Shown here piece by piece: positions 18,083 to 28,054 of a stretch of DNA of 64,000 nt; position 1 is the stretch's first letter; every line of letters starts with the position of its first letter. This DNA is from JAFEDN01 sp963712715. Its GTDB lineage: Bacteria; Pseudomonadota; Gammaproteobacteria; Coxiellales; Coxiellaceae. The position numbers and the translations under genes are program-made. The DNA is taken from contig CAVQJI010000037.1 of NCBI GenBank assembly GCA_963712715.1, positions 62,001 through 126,000 of the forward strand. The letters are read 5' to 3'. Below the pieces are notes generated by a model. It saw nothing but the letters and a program-made list of their open reading frames with translations. It was not told the DNA's origin and did no database searches.

Positions 18083-19669
18083 CTAAATGCTAGACAATAA
18101 ACGTTGAGTGTAGTGAGTTTGGGGGTGACTTAAAACCTCGATGGTGGGGCCGGATTCAACGATTTTACCTCGATGCATGACTCCTACCCGGTGTGCGAGA
18201 TACGCGACCACGCCGATATCATGCGTAATCAGCAGATAAGAAACTCCCAGTTCATCCTGAAGTTTTTCGAGCAGCATGAGCATTTGTTTTTGGATAGAAA
18301 CATCGAGTGCGCTGGTGGGTTCATCCAAAATCAGTAACTGAGGCTGTAATGCTAAAGCACGGGCTAAACAAAGTCTTTGGCGTTCTCCACCGGAAAATTC
18401 ATGGGGGTAACGCCATTTTGCAGCGGTGGGAAGCTCGACCAGCCTGAGTAAACGGTCCGCTTCCTCTAAATATTTTTTCCGCGGAACGGCTTTATTTTGC
18501 GCGCGCAAACCTTCAACCAGACTGTCCGCAATCAACATTCGCGGATTTAATGCGGAATAAGGGTCCTGAAAAATAATCTGGATATTCCGACGCTGGCGGA
18601 TCATTAATTTTCGGGACAGCCCTGTTAAAGAGACGCCGTCTAAAGAGATAAGTCCGCTGGTAACCGGCAATAAACGAATAAGCGCTTTGGCCGTAGTGGT
18701 TTTTCCACAACCTGATTCTCCGACCAGTGCAAAGGTTTCACCTTTTAAAATATTGAAGCTGATATCATCGACTGCTTTGACGTAGTCAACGACACGCCGG
18801 AAAATTCCTTTTCGAATGGGAAAATACACCCGCAAATTCTCGACTTTTAATAACTTTACGGAATTTTCCACAGGATTTTTGCGAGCTTGCGCGGGTAGAA
18901 CCGCATTCAACAATTTTTGACTATAAGGATTGCGAGCGTGGCTAAAAAATTCCTGCCGGGAACCTTTTTCCACCAGACATCCTTTTTGTAGGACAACGAT
19001 TTCATCCGCCAATTTCGCCATAATTTTTAAATCATGACTGATAAATAATACCGCCATTTGCCGTTGCCGGCTGAGTTCCGTTAATAATCCCAGTATCTGT
19101 GCCTGCAGACTTACGTCGAGGGCCGTGGTAGGTTCGTCTGCGATTAATAATTCGGGATCATTACTCAGGGCCATGGCAATCATTGCCCGTTGACGCATGC
19201 CACCCGAGAGCTCATGCGGATATGCCTGTAAACAGCGCACGGGATCGGTAATTCCCACTTCATTCAACAGTCTCTCTGCCGCTTGTAGTGAGTTGCGGTG
19301 ATTCATTTTTTTATGTAGCTGTAGAACTTCGGTTATTTGCTGGCCGACGGAAAATACAGGGTTAAATGCCGACATGGCGTCCTGGAAGATCATTCCAATT
19401 TTCTTACCCCGGATTTTACGCATTTGGCTTTCAGAATAATTGAGAATATCTTTTCCGCAAAAGTGGATAGCGCTTTGAGTGCTGACGCGCACCGCTGCTG
19501 GCAGTAACTGCGTGATCGCCAATGCTGTTAAAGTTTTGCCGCTGCCGGATTCTCCGGCAATGCCCAGGCACTGGCTTTTATGGACGGTAAAACTGACATC
19601 ATTCACCACGCGCTGACGGCTGCCATCAATTTGCAGGCTTAATTTCTTAACGTCCAATAAAATAGTCAT
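18083..19669 (-). CDS. Peptide ABC importer, double ATPase subunit (YejF/OppDF-like)
   Basis: 528 residues with two complete ABC cassettes in tandem. First: GESGSGKTL, signature LSGGMRQRAM, Walker B LLIADEPTTALD. Second: GESGCGKTT, signature FSGGERQRL, Walker B LLILDEPTSALD. The fusion and length match YejF-type ATPases. It is the last gene of the importer operon, separated from the permease by the repeat at 19721-19837. Confidence 0.92.
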   Translation of the reverse strand: MTILLDVKKLSLQIDGSRQRVVNDVSFTVHKSQCLGIAGESGSGKTLTALAITQLLPAAVRVSTQSAIHFCGKDILNYSESQMRKIRGKKIGMIFQDAMSAFNPVFSVGQQITEVLQLHKKMNHRNSLQAAERLLNEVGITDPVRCLQAYPHELSGGMRQRAMIAMALSNDPELLIADEPTTALDVSLQAQILGLLTELSRQRQMAVLFISHDLKIMAKLADEIVVLQKGCLVEKGSRQEFFSHARNPYSQKLLNAVLPAQARKNPVENSVKLLKVENLRVYFPIRKGIFRRVVDYVKAVDDISFNILKGETFALVGESGCGKTTTAKALIRLLPVTSGLISLDGVSLTGLSRKLMIRQRRNIQIIFQDPYSALNPRMLIADSLVEGLRAQNKAVPRKKYLEEADRLLRLVELPTAAKWRYPHEFSGGERQRLCLARALALQPQLLILDEPTSALDVSIQKQMLMLLEKLQDELGVSYLLITHDIGVVAYLAHRVGVMHRGKIVESGPTIEVLSHPQTHYTQRLLSSI

Positions 19670-19720
19670 TAGTAATTCCCCGTGAATTTAAGCTATATGA
19701 TTTAATAAAATAAATCATCC

Positions 19721-19837
19721 CTTCCGATGGGGGATCGCAAGGGGGAGAGAGCGGAGCGTCTCCCTCATTCCGAGCATCGGCTCCGCCGAGCGCAGGATAT
19801 AAACAGGAAGCAATTCTCGCTGTATTCAGCGATGCTG
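19721..19837 (+). repeat. Dispersed palindromic element, copy A (supplies a permease C-terminus)
   Basis: The shared core runs CCGATGGGGGATCGCAAGG, GGGAGAGAGCGGAGCGTCTCCC, CATTCCGAGCATCGGCTCCGCC, GCGCAGGATATAAACAGGAAGC, then a hairpin AGCAATTCTCGCTG-TATT-CAGCG. The permease gene on the other strand reads into it, so its last ~23 codons and stop come from the element. Confidence 0.85.
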
Positions 19838-21189
19838 ATCCGTAAATAAGGATCAAAAGCATCGCGCACGGCGTCAGCAAATAAATTGGCGGCTATCACC
19901 AGGCCAAACATCGAGATTAGCGCTGCCAGCAGGGGCCACCAGACCACCGGTTCGCGCGCCAGCTCCAGACGCGAACTATTGATCATGTTGCCCCAGCTCA
20001 TTGTTGTCGGGTCAACGCCCACGCCCACGTACGACAACACGGCTTCCGCCAGCACTAAAACGCTAAAATCCAGCACCAGAGTGATAATGACAATATGAAA
20101 AACGTTGGGGATGATGTGTCGCAGGATAATTCTGATATCACTGACACCCAGCGCTCTTGCCGCCTGTACGAATTCCATTTCGCGTAATTTCAAGGTTTCG
20201 CCGCGTAGAAAACGGCATAGACTGGCCCAGCCCGTGATGCCGAGAATAAAACATAAAGCCAGCAAGCGCACGTCGGCGCGCGCAGCAAGAGTGGGATATT
20301 GCGCGGCATGATTGTTCATGTAAACCTGAAGCATAAGCACCGACGCAGCAATCAGCAGCACACCAGGAATAGAGCTTAAAGTGGTGTAGGAATACTGGAT
20401 AAGATCGTCGATCCAGCCACGAAAATATCCGGCGAAAGTGCCCAGCAATAACGCGAATGGCAAGGCAAACAGGGTGGTGATGGTGCCAATAATTAAGCCG
20501 GTGCGAATGCTTTTAATCGTTTGATAAAAGACATCACGCCCGATTTTATCGGTGCCGAAGATATGATAATGGGTAGCCAATAAGACGCCCGCGCATACGA
20601 GAATCCATAAAAAAGTCGAGGTTACCCACATTGCGCGCCAGGCGGTATGGGTTTTTCCCTGTAAAATTGTTCTCAGGCTGACGGCCCAAGTTTGTTTTTT
20701 ATAATGGCCATACAAAATTACAAAAACAGTCAATAAAAATATACTGATCATCAAACCCAAAGCCGTGCCAAGGCTGGCTCTGAAGACAATGTCCGCAAGA
20801 TTGCCATGGACATAAGACAATGGCGGGAATCCCCGGACTTTTTCTCCATTGGGAAGTTCAACAATCGACTGGATAAATAAATATTTAGAAAATGGCGCGG
20901 AATAAGTGACTTCGGTTTGCTGCCCCAATGGCCGCACCAGCCAATCGAGAAGGCTGAACGAACCTGAGTTATTTTGGGTTGAGATTGTCCGAAAACGAAT
21001 GGAATCGGTCAGACCGATTAAAGTATAAAACAGCAAAATGATGGACGCGGACGCGCCGGCGCCGCTGGTCATCACCTGAGCCCAGGGTCTGCGCCAGTGC
21101 GGATAACGGCTTCCCCAAACCATGAAAATGAGAAGCGCCACCATCAATCCCCAGATCAAATAATCGCTTGGCAACATATCCAAATGCAA
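19765..21189 (-). CDS. Peptide ABC importer, inner-membrane permease (OppC/YejE-like)
   Basis: 474 residues, longer than typical OppC (about 300-340), with an N-terminal extension holding two to three extra membrane segments and a large loop. The core BPD_transp_1 domain spans about 240-450, with GTDKIGRDVFYQTIKSIRTG (the OppC hallmark) and the EAA loop EFVQAARALGVSDIRIILRHIIPN. The natural end is near DAFDPYLR. The following residues (ISIAEYSENCFLFISC, then ARRSRCSE) are translated from the inserted repeat and are not ancestral. Confidence 0.9.
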   Translation of the reverse strand: MHLDMLPSDYLIWGLMVALLIFMVWGSRYPHWRRPWAQVMTSGAGASASIILLFYTLIGLTDSIRFRTISTQNNSGSFSLLDWLVRPLGQQTEVTYSAPFSKYLFIQSIVELPNGEKVRGFPPLSYVHGNLADIVFRASLGTALGLMISIFLLTVFVILYGHYKKQTWAVSLRTILQGKTHTAWRAMWVTSTFLWILVCAGVLLATHYHIFGTDKIGRDVFYQTIKSIRTGLIIGTITTLFALPFALLLGTFAGYFRGWIDDLIQYSYTTLSSIPGVLLIAASVLMLQVYMNNHAAQYPTLAARADVRLLALCFILGITGWASLCRFLRGETLKLREMEFVQAARALGVSDIRIILRHIIPNVFHIVIITLVLDFSVLVLAEAVLSYVGVGVDPTTMSWGNMINSSRLELAREPVVWWPLLAALISMFGLVIAANLFADAVRDAFDPYLRISIAEYSENCFLFISCARRSRCSE

Positions 21190-21201
21190 ATGAGTGCTCC
21201 T

Positions 21202-22179
21202 TTAATTTAGCTTCACTCGTGGGTCCACGAGAAGATAGGAAAAATCAGTCAATATTAACCCTACAATATAAAACAGGGTGCCGAGAAAAACCATTGCGCG
21301 GACAATATCAAAATCCTGTTGGGCGATAGCGTCGATGGTGTAACTTCCCAATCCTGGAATTCCGAAAAAAGATTCCAGAATTAAACTGCCCATAAATAAT
21401 GTGGGGATAAGAACAACAACACCGGTTAAGATGGGGATCATCGCGTTTTTTAAAATATGCTTAAAAAGCACGGCTATTTCCGATAAGCCTTTCGCACGCG
21501 CAGTTCGAACATATTGTTTATGCACTTCTTCGAGAAATATAGTGCGGTACCAGCGGGTTTCTGCGCCTATTCCGCTGATAACGCCGATCATAATAGGCAG
21601 GATCACAAATTTAAACGCTTCCAATCCTGTTTGATATCCGGAAATCGGTACCAGCCGCAATATTTTTCCAAATAGAAATTGACCGGCGATAATATAAAAC
21701 ATACTGGAAATAGACATGATGACGACACAGATGAAAACCGAAAATCGGTCAAAGAAAGTTCCGCGGAAAAGAGCAATCAGTAAAGCAAAACTGATATTGA
21801 CTCCTAGCCCAATGATTAATGTGGGCACGGCTATCGCCAGGCTGGGCCACATGCGTTGTGAAATATCATAACTGATGTCACGTCCCTGATTAGACGAGCC
21901 AAAGTTAAATGCAAATAATTGTATGGATTTATTAAAATATAATGTATCGGTAAATTGATGCCAGCCTTGCGACTGCGAATTATAAAAAAGCGGCTGGTCG
22001 TAACCGTAGGTTTTTTTCCAGGCTTGCACAGCTTCAGGGCTCACCCATTTTTCGCCAAGATGTGCTCTGGCCATATCGTCAGGAGAGTTCACCATAAAAA
22101 ACAATACGAACGTAATTAAGTTGACGCCGATCAGTATGGGAATGGCGTATAGAATGCGGCGCAATAAATAAATAAACAT
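21202..22179 (-). CDS. Peptide ABC importer, inner-membrane permease (OppB/YejB-like)
   Basis: 325 residues. The start at 22179 (MFIYLLRRILYAIPILIGV) is the classic OppB N-terminus and overlaps the upstream stop as TGATG, so a longer start at 22218 is rejected. The EAA loop is YVRTARAKGLSEIAVLFKHI, followed by ...LRN-type AMIPILTGV. It pairs with the downstream OppC-like permease. Confidence 0.9.
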   Translation of the reverse strand: MFIYLLRRILYAIPILIGVNLITFVLFFMVNSPDDMARAHLGEKWVSPEAVQAWKKTYGYDQPLFYNSQSQGWHQFTDTLYFNKSIQLFAFNFGSSNQGRDISYDISQRMWPSLAIAVPTLIIGLGVNISFALLIALFRGTFFDRFSVFICVVIMSISSMFYIIAGQFLFGKILRLVPISGYQTGLEAFKFVILPIMIGVISGIGAETRWYRTIFLEEVHKQYVRTARAKGLSEIAVLFKHILKNAMIPILTGVVVLIPTLFMGSLILESFFGIPGLGSYTIDAIAQQDFDIVRAMVFLGTLFYIVGLILTDFSYLLVDPRVKLN

Positions 22180-24350
22180 CAAAATTTTTTTACTCCGGGT
22201 CGGCGTTCGCGGAGCCACCAGGTGATGGTCAACGGCACACTGAGTGTGGCTATTAAACCGGCTAATAACCAGAGTGGCCAGGTTTGCGGTTTATTCCATT
22301 GCTGACGCAACTTTTCACGCTTTGCGCCGTCTACTGTCAAATATTTAAGAGTATTGCCGGCCAGCGCGTTAGGCTTGCGCGGTCCGACCCAGGATTGCTG
22401 GAGCATAAAAATAATCGGATTAAAGCCCCATATCCAGGGATTGTCTCGCCGCACGATCGCTAAAAATTGCGAAATGGCGGCTTGCCGTGGAGCGCCGTCC
22501 GGCAAGCCGGCTATTAACGTAAATAACTGATCGGCTTGCGGATTCGCGTAATTACTGGCATTTTCGCCGCCGAATTTTACTTTTCCATTGGGGCCGTACA
22601 ATAAAAATAAAAAATCTTCCGGGTCCGGATAATCCGCTACCCAACCCCAGGCAAACATCTGTACTTCACCGGTGCGCACTTTGTCCTGAAACCGGTTGTA
22701 CAAAGTCGCGCGGATATTAAGGTCAATTCCCAGTTTGGCGAATTCTTTACGATACCAGTTATATTCGGCGTTATCATCAGGCCCGCCATTGCTCACTAAA
22801 TCGTAATTTAAAATCAGCGGTTTTCCGGTTTTGGGATCTATACCATTGGGATAGCCTGCTGCTTGCAATAATTCTTTGGCGGCGCTTAAAGGTTTACGAA
22901 CTGCGTGATTATTTTGCCAGGAATAAATGTATGGATTGATCCCGGCTTCTCCAGATTGATAGCCAAATATCCCGGGTGGTATGGGCCCTTGTGCTGGAAT
23001 ACCGCGACCGTTGAGAAAAATATTAATAAATTCTTCCTCATCAAGGGCGATGGCGATGGCGCGGCGTAATTGTTGTTGGGCTTCGCCATAACCGCCGGAT
23101 ACCGGGTCCAGCATGTTAAAACCCGTATAATAAATTGACGGACTGATGGCGGTAGACAAATTCATGTCTTTTTTCTGCAAGGTCCGAGTCAGATGAACGC
23201 TGCCATCATTGTCGAGGTGTATGGCCTGGTCGAAGCTGTCTGCGCTGATTTCTGAAAGATCGTAGTAACCTTGCATAAATTTATTCCAGCGGGGAATGCT
23301 TTCGCGATCCAGAGTAAAAATCACTTCATTAATAAACGGCAGTTTTTTGCCACTGTTTTGTAAATAGCCTTTTTCTTCATCGCCGGGTTCACCCTCGCTG
23401 GGATAAAATTCATCATGAAAATTAGGGTTGCGCTTTAAAATCATTTGGCGGTTAGGATTATTGTCGATTAACATATAAGGGCCTGTGCCCACAGGATACC
23501 AATCCAGTGAAATATTGCGTTCCGCCATGCCTTTTTGCGCATAAAAATGAGTGACTTCCCATGGTATGGGGGCAAAAAAAGGCATCGCCAGCCAGAATTT
23601 AAATTGCGGATAAAATCCTTTGATTTGAATTTGATAGTGATACCTGTCAATGACTTTAACGCCAGTCAATGAGTATTTTCTTAAATCAATATAAGGGCGG
23701 GTCTGTTTCGATAAATTTTTGGCTAACACAGACAAACCCACGATATGCTGACTCATAAAGCCGTAGATAGGCGACTGGACATTGGGATCCGCCAGGCGTT
23801 TTATTTCATAAACAAAATCATCAGCGATTAACTCTCGGGTACCGTTGTATTTAAAATCATGCAGTGTATGCACGTTTGCTAATGCTTCTTCGCTCATATT
23901 GAGGTAATAAAAACGACCGTTGGCATCCAGGGCGAAAGCCGGGTGGGGTTGATAAAAAATGCCGGGTTGAACGGTGATGTTATAAATACTGTAAGCGACC
24001 TGCTTTGAGTCTGGATTATCCGGAAGTTTTTTCCCTTCGGAATTAAAATAGTCCACTTCCGGCATGGTCGCGGCGCTCAATGGAACCAAAGTATAAGGTC
24101 TTTTCAGATAATGATATTGCAGCGGGGGCTCATAAATTTGCATAGTGAATTGCGCTTCATCCGTAGCGTAAGAACGGGCTGGATCCAGGGTCTTGGGTGG
24201 ATTGGTAAATGCTAAATAGGCAATATTTTCCTGGTGAGTATGAACGTGCGGATTATTCCAGGTTTGTGCACCAGCGCTATGGGGAGCGGTGATGATTATC
24301 ACAGCCATCAGTATAGATTGATAAAATATTTTTCTGCGTAAATCATTCAC
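22179..24350 (-). CDS. Peptide ABC importer, periplasmic substrate-binding protein
   Basis: 723 residues, an SBP_bac_5 (OppA/YejA cluster) protein, large for the family. It has a signal peptide (SILMAVIIITAPHSAGAQ) and a C-terminal hydrophobic segment (WLLAGLIATLSVPLTITWWL) followed by a basic tail, so it is probably anchored to the membrane at its C-terminus instead of by a lipid. Motifs include PKTLDPARSY, YPVGTGPYML and FAWGWVADYPDPEDFL. It is the first gene of the operon. Confidence 0.88.
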   Translation of the reverse strand: MNDLRRKIFYQSILMAVIIITAPHSAGAQTWNNPHVHTHQENIAYLAFTNPPKTLDPARSYATDEAQFTMQIYEPPLQYHYLKRPYTLVPLSAATMPEVDYFNSEGKKLPDNPDSKQVAYSIYNITVQPGIFYQPHPAFALDANGRFYYLNMSEEALANVHTLHDFKYNGTRELIADDFVYEIKRLADPNVQSPIYGFMSQHIVGLSVLAKNLSKQTRPYIDLRKYSLTGVKVIDRYHYQIQIKGFYPQFKFWLAMPFFAPIPWEVTHFYAQKGMAERNISLDWYPVGTGPYMLIDNNPNRQMILKRNPNFHDEFYPSEGEPGDEEKGYLQNSGKKLPFINEVIFTLDRESIPRWNKFMQGYYDLSEISADSFDQAIHLDNDGSVHLTRTLQKKDMNLSTAISPSIYYTGFNMLDPVSGGYGEAQQQLRRAIAIALDEEEFINIFLNGRGIPAQGPIPPGIFGYQSGEAGINPYIYSWQNNHAVRKPLSAAKELLQAAGYPNGIDPKTGKPLILNYDLVSNGGPDDNAEYNWYRKEFAKLGIDLNIRATLYNRFQDKVRTGEVQMFAWGWVADYPDPEDFLFLLYGPNGKVKFGGENASNYANPQADQLFTLIAGLPDGAPRQAAISQFLAIVRRDNPWIWGFNPIIFMLQQSWVGPRKPNALAGNTLKYLTVDGAKREKLRQQWNKPQTWPLWLLAGLIATLSVPLTITWWLRERRPGVKKF

Positions 24351-24389
24351 TTCGTTAAATCCTAAGGCTTCTCAGTACACGAGAAATCC

Positions 24390-24492
24390 GTCATTGCGAG
24401 CGTGAGCGAAGCAATCCAGTACAATGCTTGGTACTAAGCAATTGATTTACACACGCATCGAACTGGATTGCTTCGCTAGCGCTCGCAATGAC
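24390..24492. repeat. GTCATTGCGAGCG-type palindromic repeat, copy 2
   Basis: It begins GTCATTGCGAGCGTGAGCG and ends CGCTCGCAATGAC, with a longer centre than the other copies. It fills much of the gap between the peptide importer and the yggU-like gene. Confidence 0.88.
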
Positions 24493-24631
24493 AAAATTGT
24501 CATGTACGGTGCTAAGGCTTTTAAAATCATGGCAATGATCAAATGCCTGTGCGATAATTCTTTTTGCCATTTTTTCAGCGTGGAAAAGTGTAACATTTTT
24601 CATAAGTTCACGTCACAAGGATTTTTCGCCT

Positions 24632-24964
24632 ATGGATAGTGAAAACAATAACCCGCCATCCTATTTTTGCTGGAAAGGTGAGCAATTGTATGTGGATTTA
24701 CTGGTGCAGACCTTCGCCAGTCACGATGAAATTGTTGGCTTGCAGGGCGACCGATTAAAAGTGCGTTTGGCATCTTCCCCTGTGGCGGGGAAAGCTAACG
24801 AGCATTTGCTCAAATTAATGGCTGAATATTATGGGGTGCCTAACAACAGGGTCCATATCACGAAGGGTCATCAGAGTCGCATGAAGCAGATTTGTATCAA
24901 TAATCCCCAAAATAACCTTCCTGATCGTGATACGGCCTATTCTTCCACCCAGGGTGGCAAATAA
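24632..24964 (+). CDS. DUF167 / YggU-family protein
   Basis: 110 residues. Family features are LYVDLLVQTFASHDEIVGLQ, VRLASSPVAGKANEHLLKLM, and VHITKGHQSRMKQI. This small alpha/beta fold is widely conserved but of unproven function. An AAGGA site lies upstream of the start. It converges on and overlaps the YgjP-like gene by 28 bases. Confidence 0.85.
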   Translation: MDSENNNPPSYFCWKGEQLYVDLLVQTFASHDEIVGLQGDRLKVRLASSPVAGKANEHLLKLMAEYYGVPNNRVHITKGHQSRMKQICINNPQNNLPDRDTAYSSTQGGK

Positions 24965-25692
24965 TTTTCAACCCGGCGAGATGTCAGGTGATTAATTCGC
25001 CACTGTGGATCATACTTCGCGACTAATCGCCAAAATTTGCGCGAGTGATTCAGGTGGACGGTGTGACAAAGTTCGTGAATCATAATATGGCGAACAATAT
25101 CCGCGGACAGAAAAATCAGTTTGAAATTTAAATTAATCGATTTTTGCGATGAGCAACTTCCCCAGCGTGTTTTTTGGCTGCGAATGGTTAAATTTTTAAA
25201 GGGCAGGTTTAACTCCTGGCTTAAAATGAAGAGACGCGGCGCTAAAATTTGTTCGGCTTTTTGCCATAACCATTGCCGTAACACTTTAAAACAAACCTGA
25301 ATATCATCGATATCGCCCAGGACTGTTAATTCAGACTGCGGACGCAGAATTACTTGAGTTTTCCCCGGGCTGAAAAGATAACTGATTTTCCATTGTTCGC
25401 CACAGGATTGTAAATGCAGATGCTGAGGAAGCTGCAGGGTAGATGCGGAGTTAGCGAATTTTTGCAGTAAATGAGCATTTTTTTCAATCCAGGGACGTTT
25501 TTCATTCAGTAGATCAGGGACGTCGATGAGCCGCCAGCGCATCGGCAAAATGACTTCCAGGCCATTGCGCGGAGAAATTTTCAAAGACGCGTTTCGAGCC
25601 CGGCTGCTGCGACGGATAGAATGAGCGGGTGGCCAGGCCTCCATCGCGCCAGGAGAATTTTCTTGCGCGGTAACTTCTGGATTATTGTTCAC
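24937..25692 (-). CDS. YgjP-like zinc metallopeptidase (DUF45)
   Basis: 251 residues. The zinc site is HIMIHELCHTVHLNHSRKFW, i.e. HExxH with a third His in NHS, as in YgjP/WLM-type peptidases. The conserved TRWGSCSSQKSINLNFKLI lies just before it. The start overlaps the upstream amidotransferase stop by 11 bases. Substrate unknown. Confidence 0.87.
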   Translation of the reverse strand: MNNNPEVTAQENSPGAMEAWPPAHSIRRSSRARNASLKISPRNGLEVILPMRWRLIDVPDLLNEKRPWIEKNAHLLQKFANSASTLQLPQHLHLQSCGEQWKISYLFSPGKTQVILRPQSELTVLGDIDDIQVCFKVLRQWLWQKAEQILAPRLFILSQELNLPFKNLTIRSQKTRWGSCSSQKSINLNFKLIFLSADIVRHIMIHELCHTVHLNHSRKFWRLVAKYDPQWRINHLTSRRVENYLPPWVEE

Positions 25693-26401
25693 ACAATTCC
25701 GTATCCACTTTTACCTGTGAGAAATAGTTTAAAAATAAAAACATTAACTGATTAATTTCCGTATAATTGTGATTGAGTAATTCATATTTTGTTTGGGTAT
25801 AACGTCCTGAAATCAGATCATGCGAACCATGATCGATCATTTTGCTGATGTCGACAGAAGTCAGTTCCAAATGGCACTGTATGCCATAAACACCTCGCCG
25901 AAAGCGAATAATTTGACGTGGACAGCCAGAGCTGGAAGCTAATACGACGGCTTCTTCCGGCAAGCCCGGCATATCGTGATGCCAGTGGGTGGCGTTAAAA
26001 GGGTCTGGAAAATGACGCAAAATGGGGTCTGTATATCCTTTTTCCGTTAAGTGCAGTGGGAAAACACCGATTTCAGTTTCGGGACTGCTGACAGTTTTTG
26101 CGCCCAAAGCCTCTGCGATTAATTGCGCGCCGAGGCAAATGCCAAGAATTAATTTATTACTCTGCAGGGCTTCATTGATCAGACGTAATTCGTCCTTTAA
26201 ATAAGGATATTTTTCCAGATTTTGCAAACTTTGTGGACCGCCCATAATAATCAGCCAGTCAAAATTTTCGGCGCGAGGCAAAGGATCTTTGCGGTAAGTA
26301 TGAGTTTCGTGGAGAAAATGATTTTTTTCCGAAAGCCAGTCACGGATGACCCCCAAACCTTCGAAAGGAGCATGAATTAAAATACGAACGCGCATAAACA
26401 A
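25682..26401 (-). CDS. Class I glutamine amidotransferase-like protein
   Basis: 239 residues with the GATase1 fold seen in GMP-synthase-like stand-alone proteins. The nucleophile Cys is in ILGICLGAQLIAEALG, and the His partner is in VYGIQCHLELT (the usual His-x-Glu becomes HLE, so the triad is intact). LIIMGGPQSLQN is the oxyanion region. It lacks a synthase domain, so its ammonia acceptor is unknown. Similar proteins act on gamma-glutamyl compounds. Confidence 0.82.
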   Translation of the reverse strand: MFMRVRILIHAPFEGLGVIRDWLSEKNHFLHETHTYRKDPLPRAENFDWLIIMGGPQSLQNLEKYPYLKDELRLINEALQSNKLILGICLGAQLIAEALGAKTVSSPETEIGVFPLHLTEKGYTDPILRHFPDPFNATHWHHDMPGLPEEAVVLASSSGCPRQIIRFRRGVYGIQCHLELTSVDISKMIDHGSHDLISGRYTQTKYELLNHNYTEINQLMFLFLNYFSQVKVDTELCEQ

Positions 26402-26418
26402 TCCCCTCTTGCTTCTCT

Positions 26419-27840
26419 TCAGTCATTTAAAACTAATTTTTTGTAATTGGCAATAAATTGGCGCCGGGTTTTTTCGAGATCGACAATAGGGCGCGGGTAG
26501 CCGGGTAAATGTCCAAATTTAGCGGGATCATGGATATCTTTGGCGCTTAATTTATTTAATTCCGGACAATAATGGCGAATAAAATTTCCCTGTGGATCAA
26601 ATCGCTGGCTTTGACGGAGTGGATTAAACACTCGAAAATACGGTACCGCGTCAACGCCAGTGGAAGCGCTCCACTGCCATCCCCCATTATTGGCGGCTAA
26701 ATCGCCGTCAATTAAATGTCGCATAAAATACTTTTCACCCATACGCCAGTCCAATTGCAGGTTTTTAGCCAGAAAAGACGCCACTATCATTCGCAGTCGA
26801 TTGTGCATCCAGCCCGTTATATTGAGTTGCCGCATGGCTGCGTCAATGATCGGTATTCCAGTCATGCCGTCGGTCCATGCTGAAAATAATTTTTTATTGT
26901 TATTCCATGGCACTTTTTCGGTTTTCAGTTGGTAGGGTCTGTGCATGGAAATTCTGGGTACGGCGACTAATAAGTGTTTGTAAAATTCTCTCCAGATTAA
27001 TTCCGCCATCCACATAACCGCGCCTTCGTTTCCGGTAAGCAGTTGATGGTCGTTGGCTTTTAACGCGGCTAAAAAGCATTCGCGCGGCGAGATCATACCA
27101 CTGGCCAGATAAGGCGATAATTGACTGGTGCCTGCTAATGCCGGGAAATCACGACTCTGATCATAAGAAAATAAATGACTATCAATAAATTTATGCAAAC
27201 GCCGGCGAGCTATTTTTTCGCCCGCGGGCCAGAGTCCGGGATCGACGGTGGAATGAAAGCCTTCTATATTTTGAGGGATGGCTGACGATTTAATCGTTAA
27301 AACGCTTTGTTTTGCCCGCACGGTCAAAAGTTTTATCGGCAAGGTCTTTGAAAATATTTTATACCAGGCGCGTTTATAGGGAGTAAACACTTTAAAAAAA
27401 CCACCTTGCCGGGTCTGAATACTACCGGGAGGCAAAATAACCTGATCATCATAACTGAAGCAGCGGAGATTTTCTGACGCTAAATATTTTTTTATCGTTT
27501 GATCGCGGCGATTCTCATCTATTTCGTATTGGCGATTAAAAAATAATATTTCCGCCTTGCATTTGCGCATCACCTGCAGAATGGTGGCCGCTATTGAAAT
27601 GTTTTCATCGATGGTATAAATCAACAGGGGAATGTTCAGCGCTGCCAAATCTGCTGATAGTGCCGATAAACCTCTCAAAGTAAATTCCACCCGGCAGGCA
27701 GCGGTATCGTGTTTTTTTAAAAACCCCGGATCGATAATATACACGCCAATAATTCCTGACTGACACTGTTGTGCCGCAAAATAAAGGGCTTTATTGTCGC
27801 GAATTCTTAAATCTTCCCTAAACCAAACCAGGCCGTACAT
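26419..27840 (-). CDS. phrB: Deoxyribodipyrimidine photolyase
   Basis: 473 residues. It repairs UV cyclobutane dimers with FAD and an antenna cofactor. The N-terminus is MYGLVWFREDLRIRDNKAL. The FAD-binding core has LIWREFYKHLL, TGIPIIDAAMRQL, GWMHNRLRMIVASFL and DGDLAANNGGWQWSASTG. The start at 27840 is used because the longer frame would add repeat-derived residues that precede the domain. The operon downstream includes the amidotransferase and YgjP genes. Confidence 0.94.
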   Translation of the reverse strand: MYGLVWFREDLRIRDNKALYFAAQQCQSGIIGVYIIDPGFLKKHDTAACRVEFTLRGLSALSADLAALNIPLLIYTIDENISIAATILQVMRKCKAEILFFNRQYEIDENRRDQTIKKYLASENLRCFSYDDQVILPPGSIQTRQGGFFKVFTPYKRAWYKIFSKTLPIKLLTVRAKQSVLTIKSSAIPQNIEGFHSTVDPGLWPAGEKIARRRLHKFIDSHLFSYDQSRDFPALAGTSQLSPYLASGMISPRECFLAALKANDHQLLTGNEGAVMWMAELIWREFYKHLLVAVPRISMHRPYQLKTEKVPWNNNKKLFSAWTDGMTGIPIIDAAMRQLNITGWMHNRLRMIVASFLAKNLQLDWRMGEKYFMRHLIDGDLAANNGGWQWSASTGVDAVPYFRVFNPLRQSQRFDPQGNFIRHYCPELNKLSAKDIHDPAKFGHLPGYPRPIVDLEKTRRQFIANYKKLVLND

Positions 27841-27883
27841 AAGATAAATCACCGTTATAAAAAATAGTTTTCGTAAAAAATAC

Positions 27884-28016
27884 TCTACCCGATGGGGGAT
27901 CGCAAGGGGGAGAGAGCTTCGCTCCTCCCCCTGCATTCCGAGCATCGGCAAAGCCTCCCGCAGGATATAAATCAGGAAGCAAAATTTTCGCTGTAATCAG
28001 CGAGAATTTTGCTGGC
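27884..28016 (+). repeat. Dispersed palindromic element, copy B
   Basis: The full core is present: CCGATGGGGGATCGCAAGG, GGGAGAGAGCTTCGCTCCTCCC, CATTCCGAGCATCGGC, CGCAGGATATAAATCAGGAAGC. It ends in the hairpin AGCAAAATTTTCGCTG-TAAT-CAGCGAGAATTTTGCT. It lies between the divergent photolyase and epmB genes. Confidence 0.88.
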
Positions 28017-28054
28017 CTCTTGATAATGCACATTTATTATGCGATCATGGCGTC

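Noticed and set aside
27841..27951. N-terminal extension of the photolyase
   Set aside because: The added residues come from copy B of the element and precede the conserved photolyase start MYGLVWFREDL.
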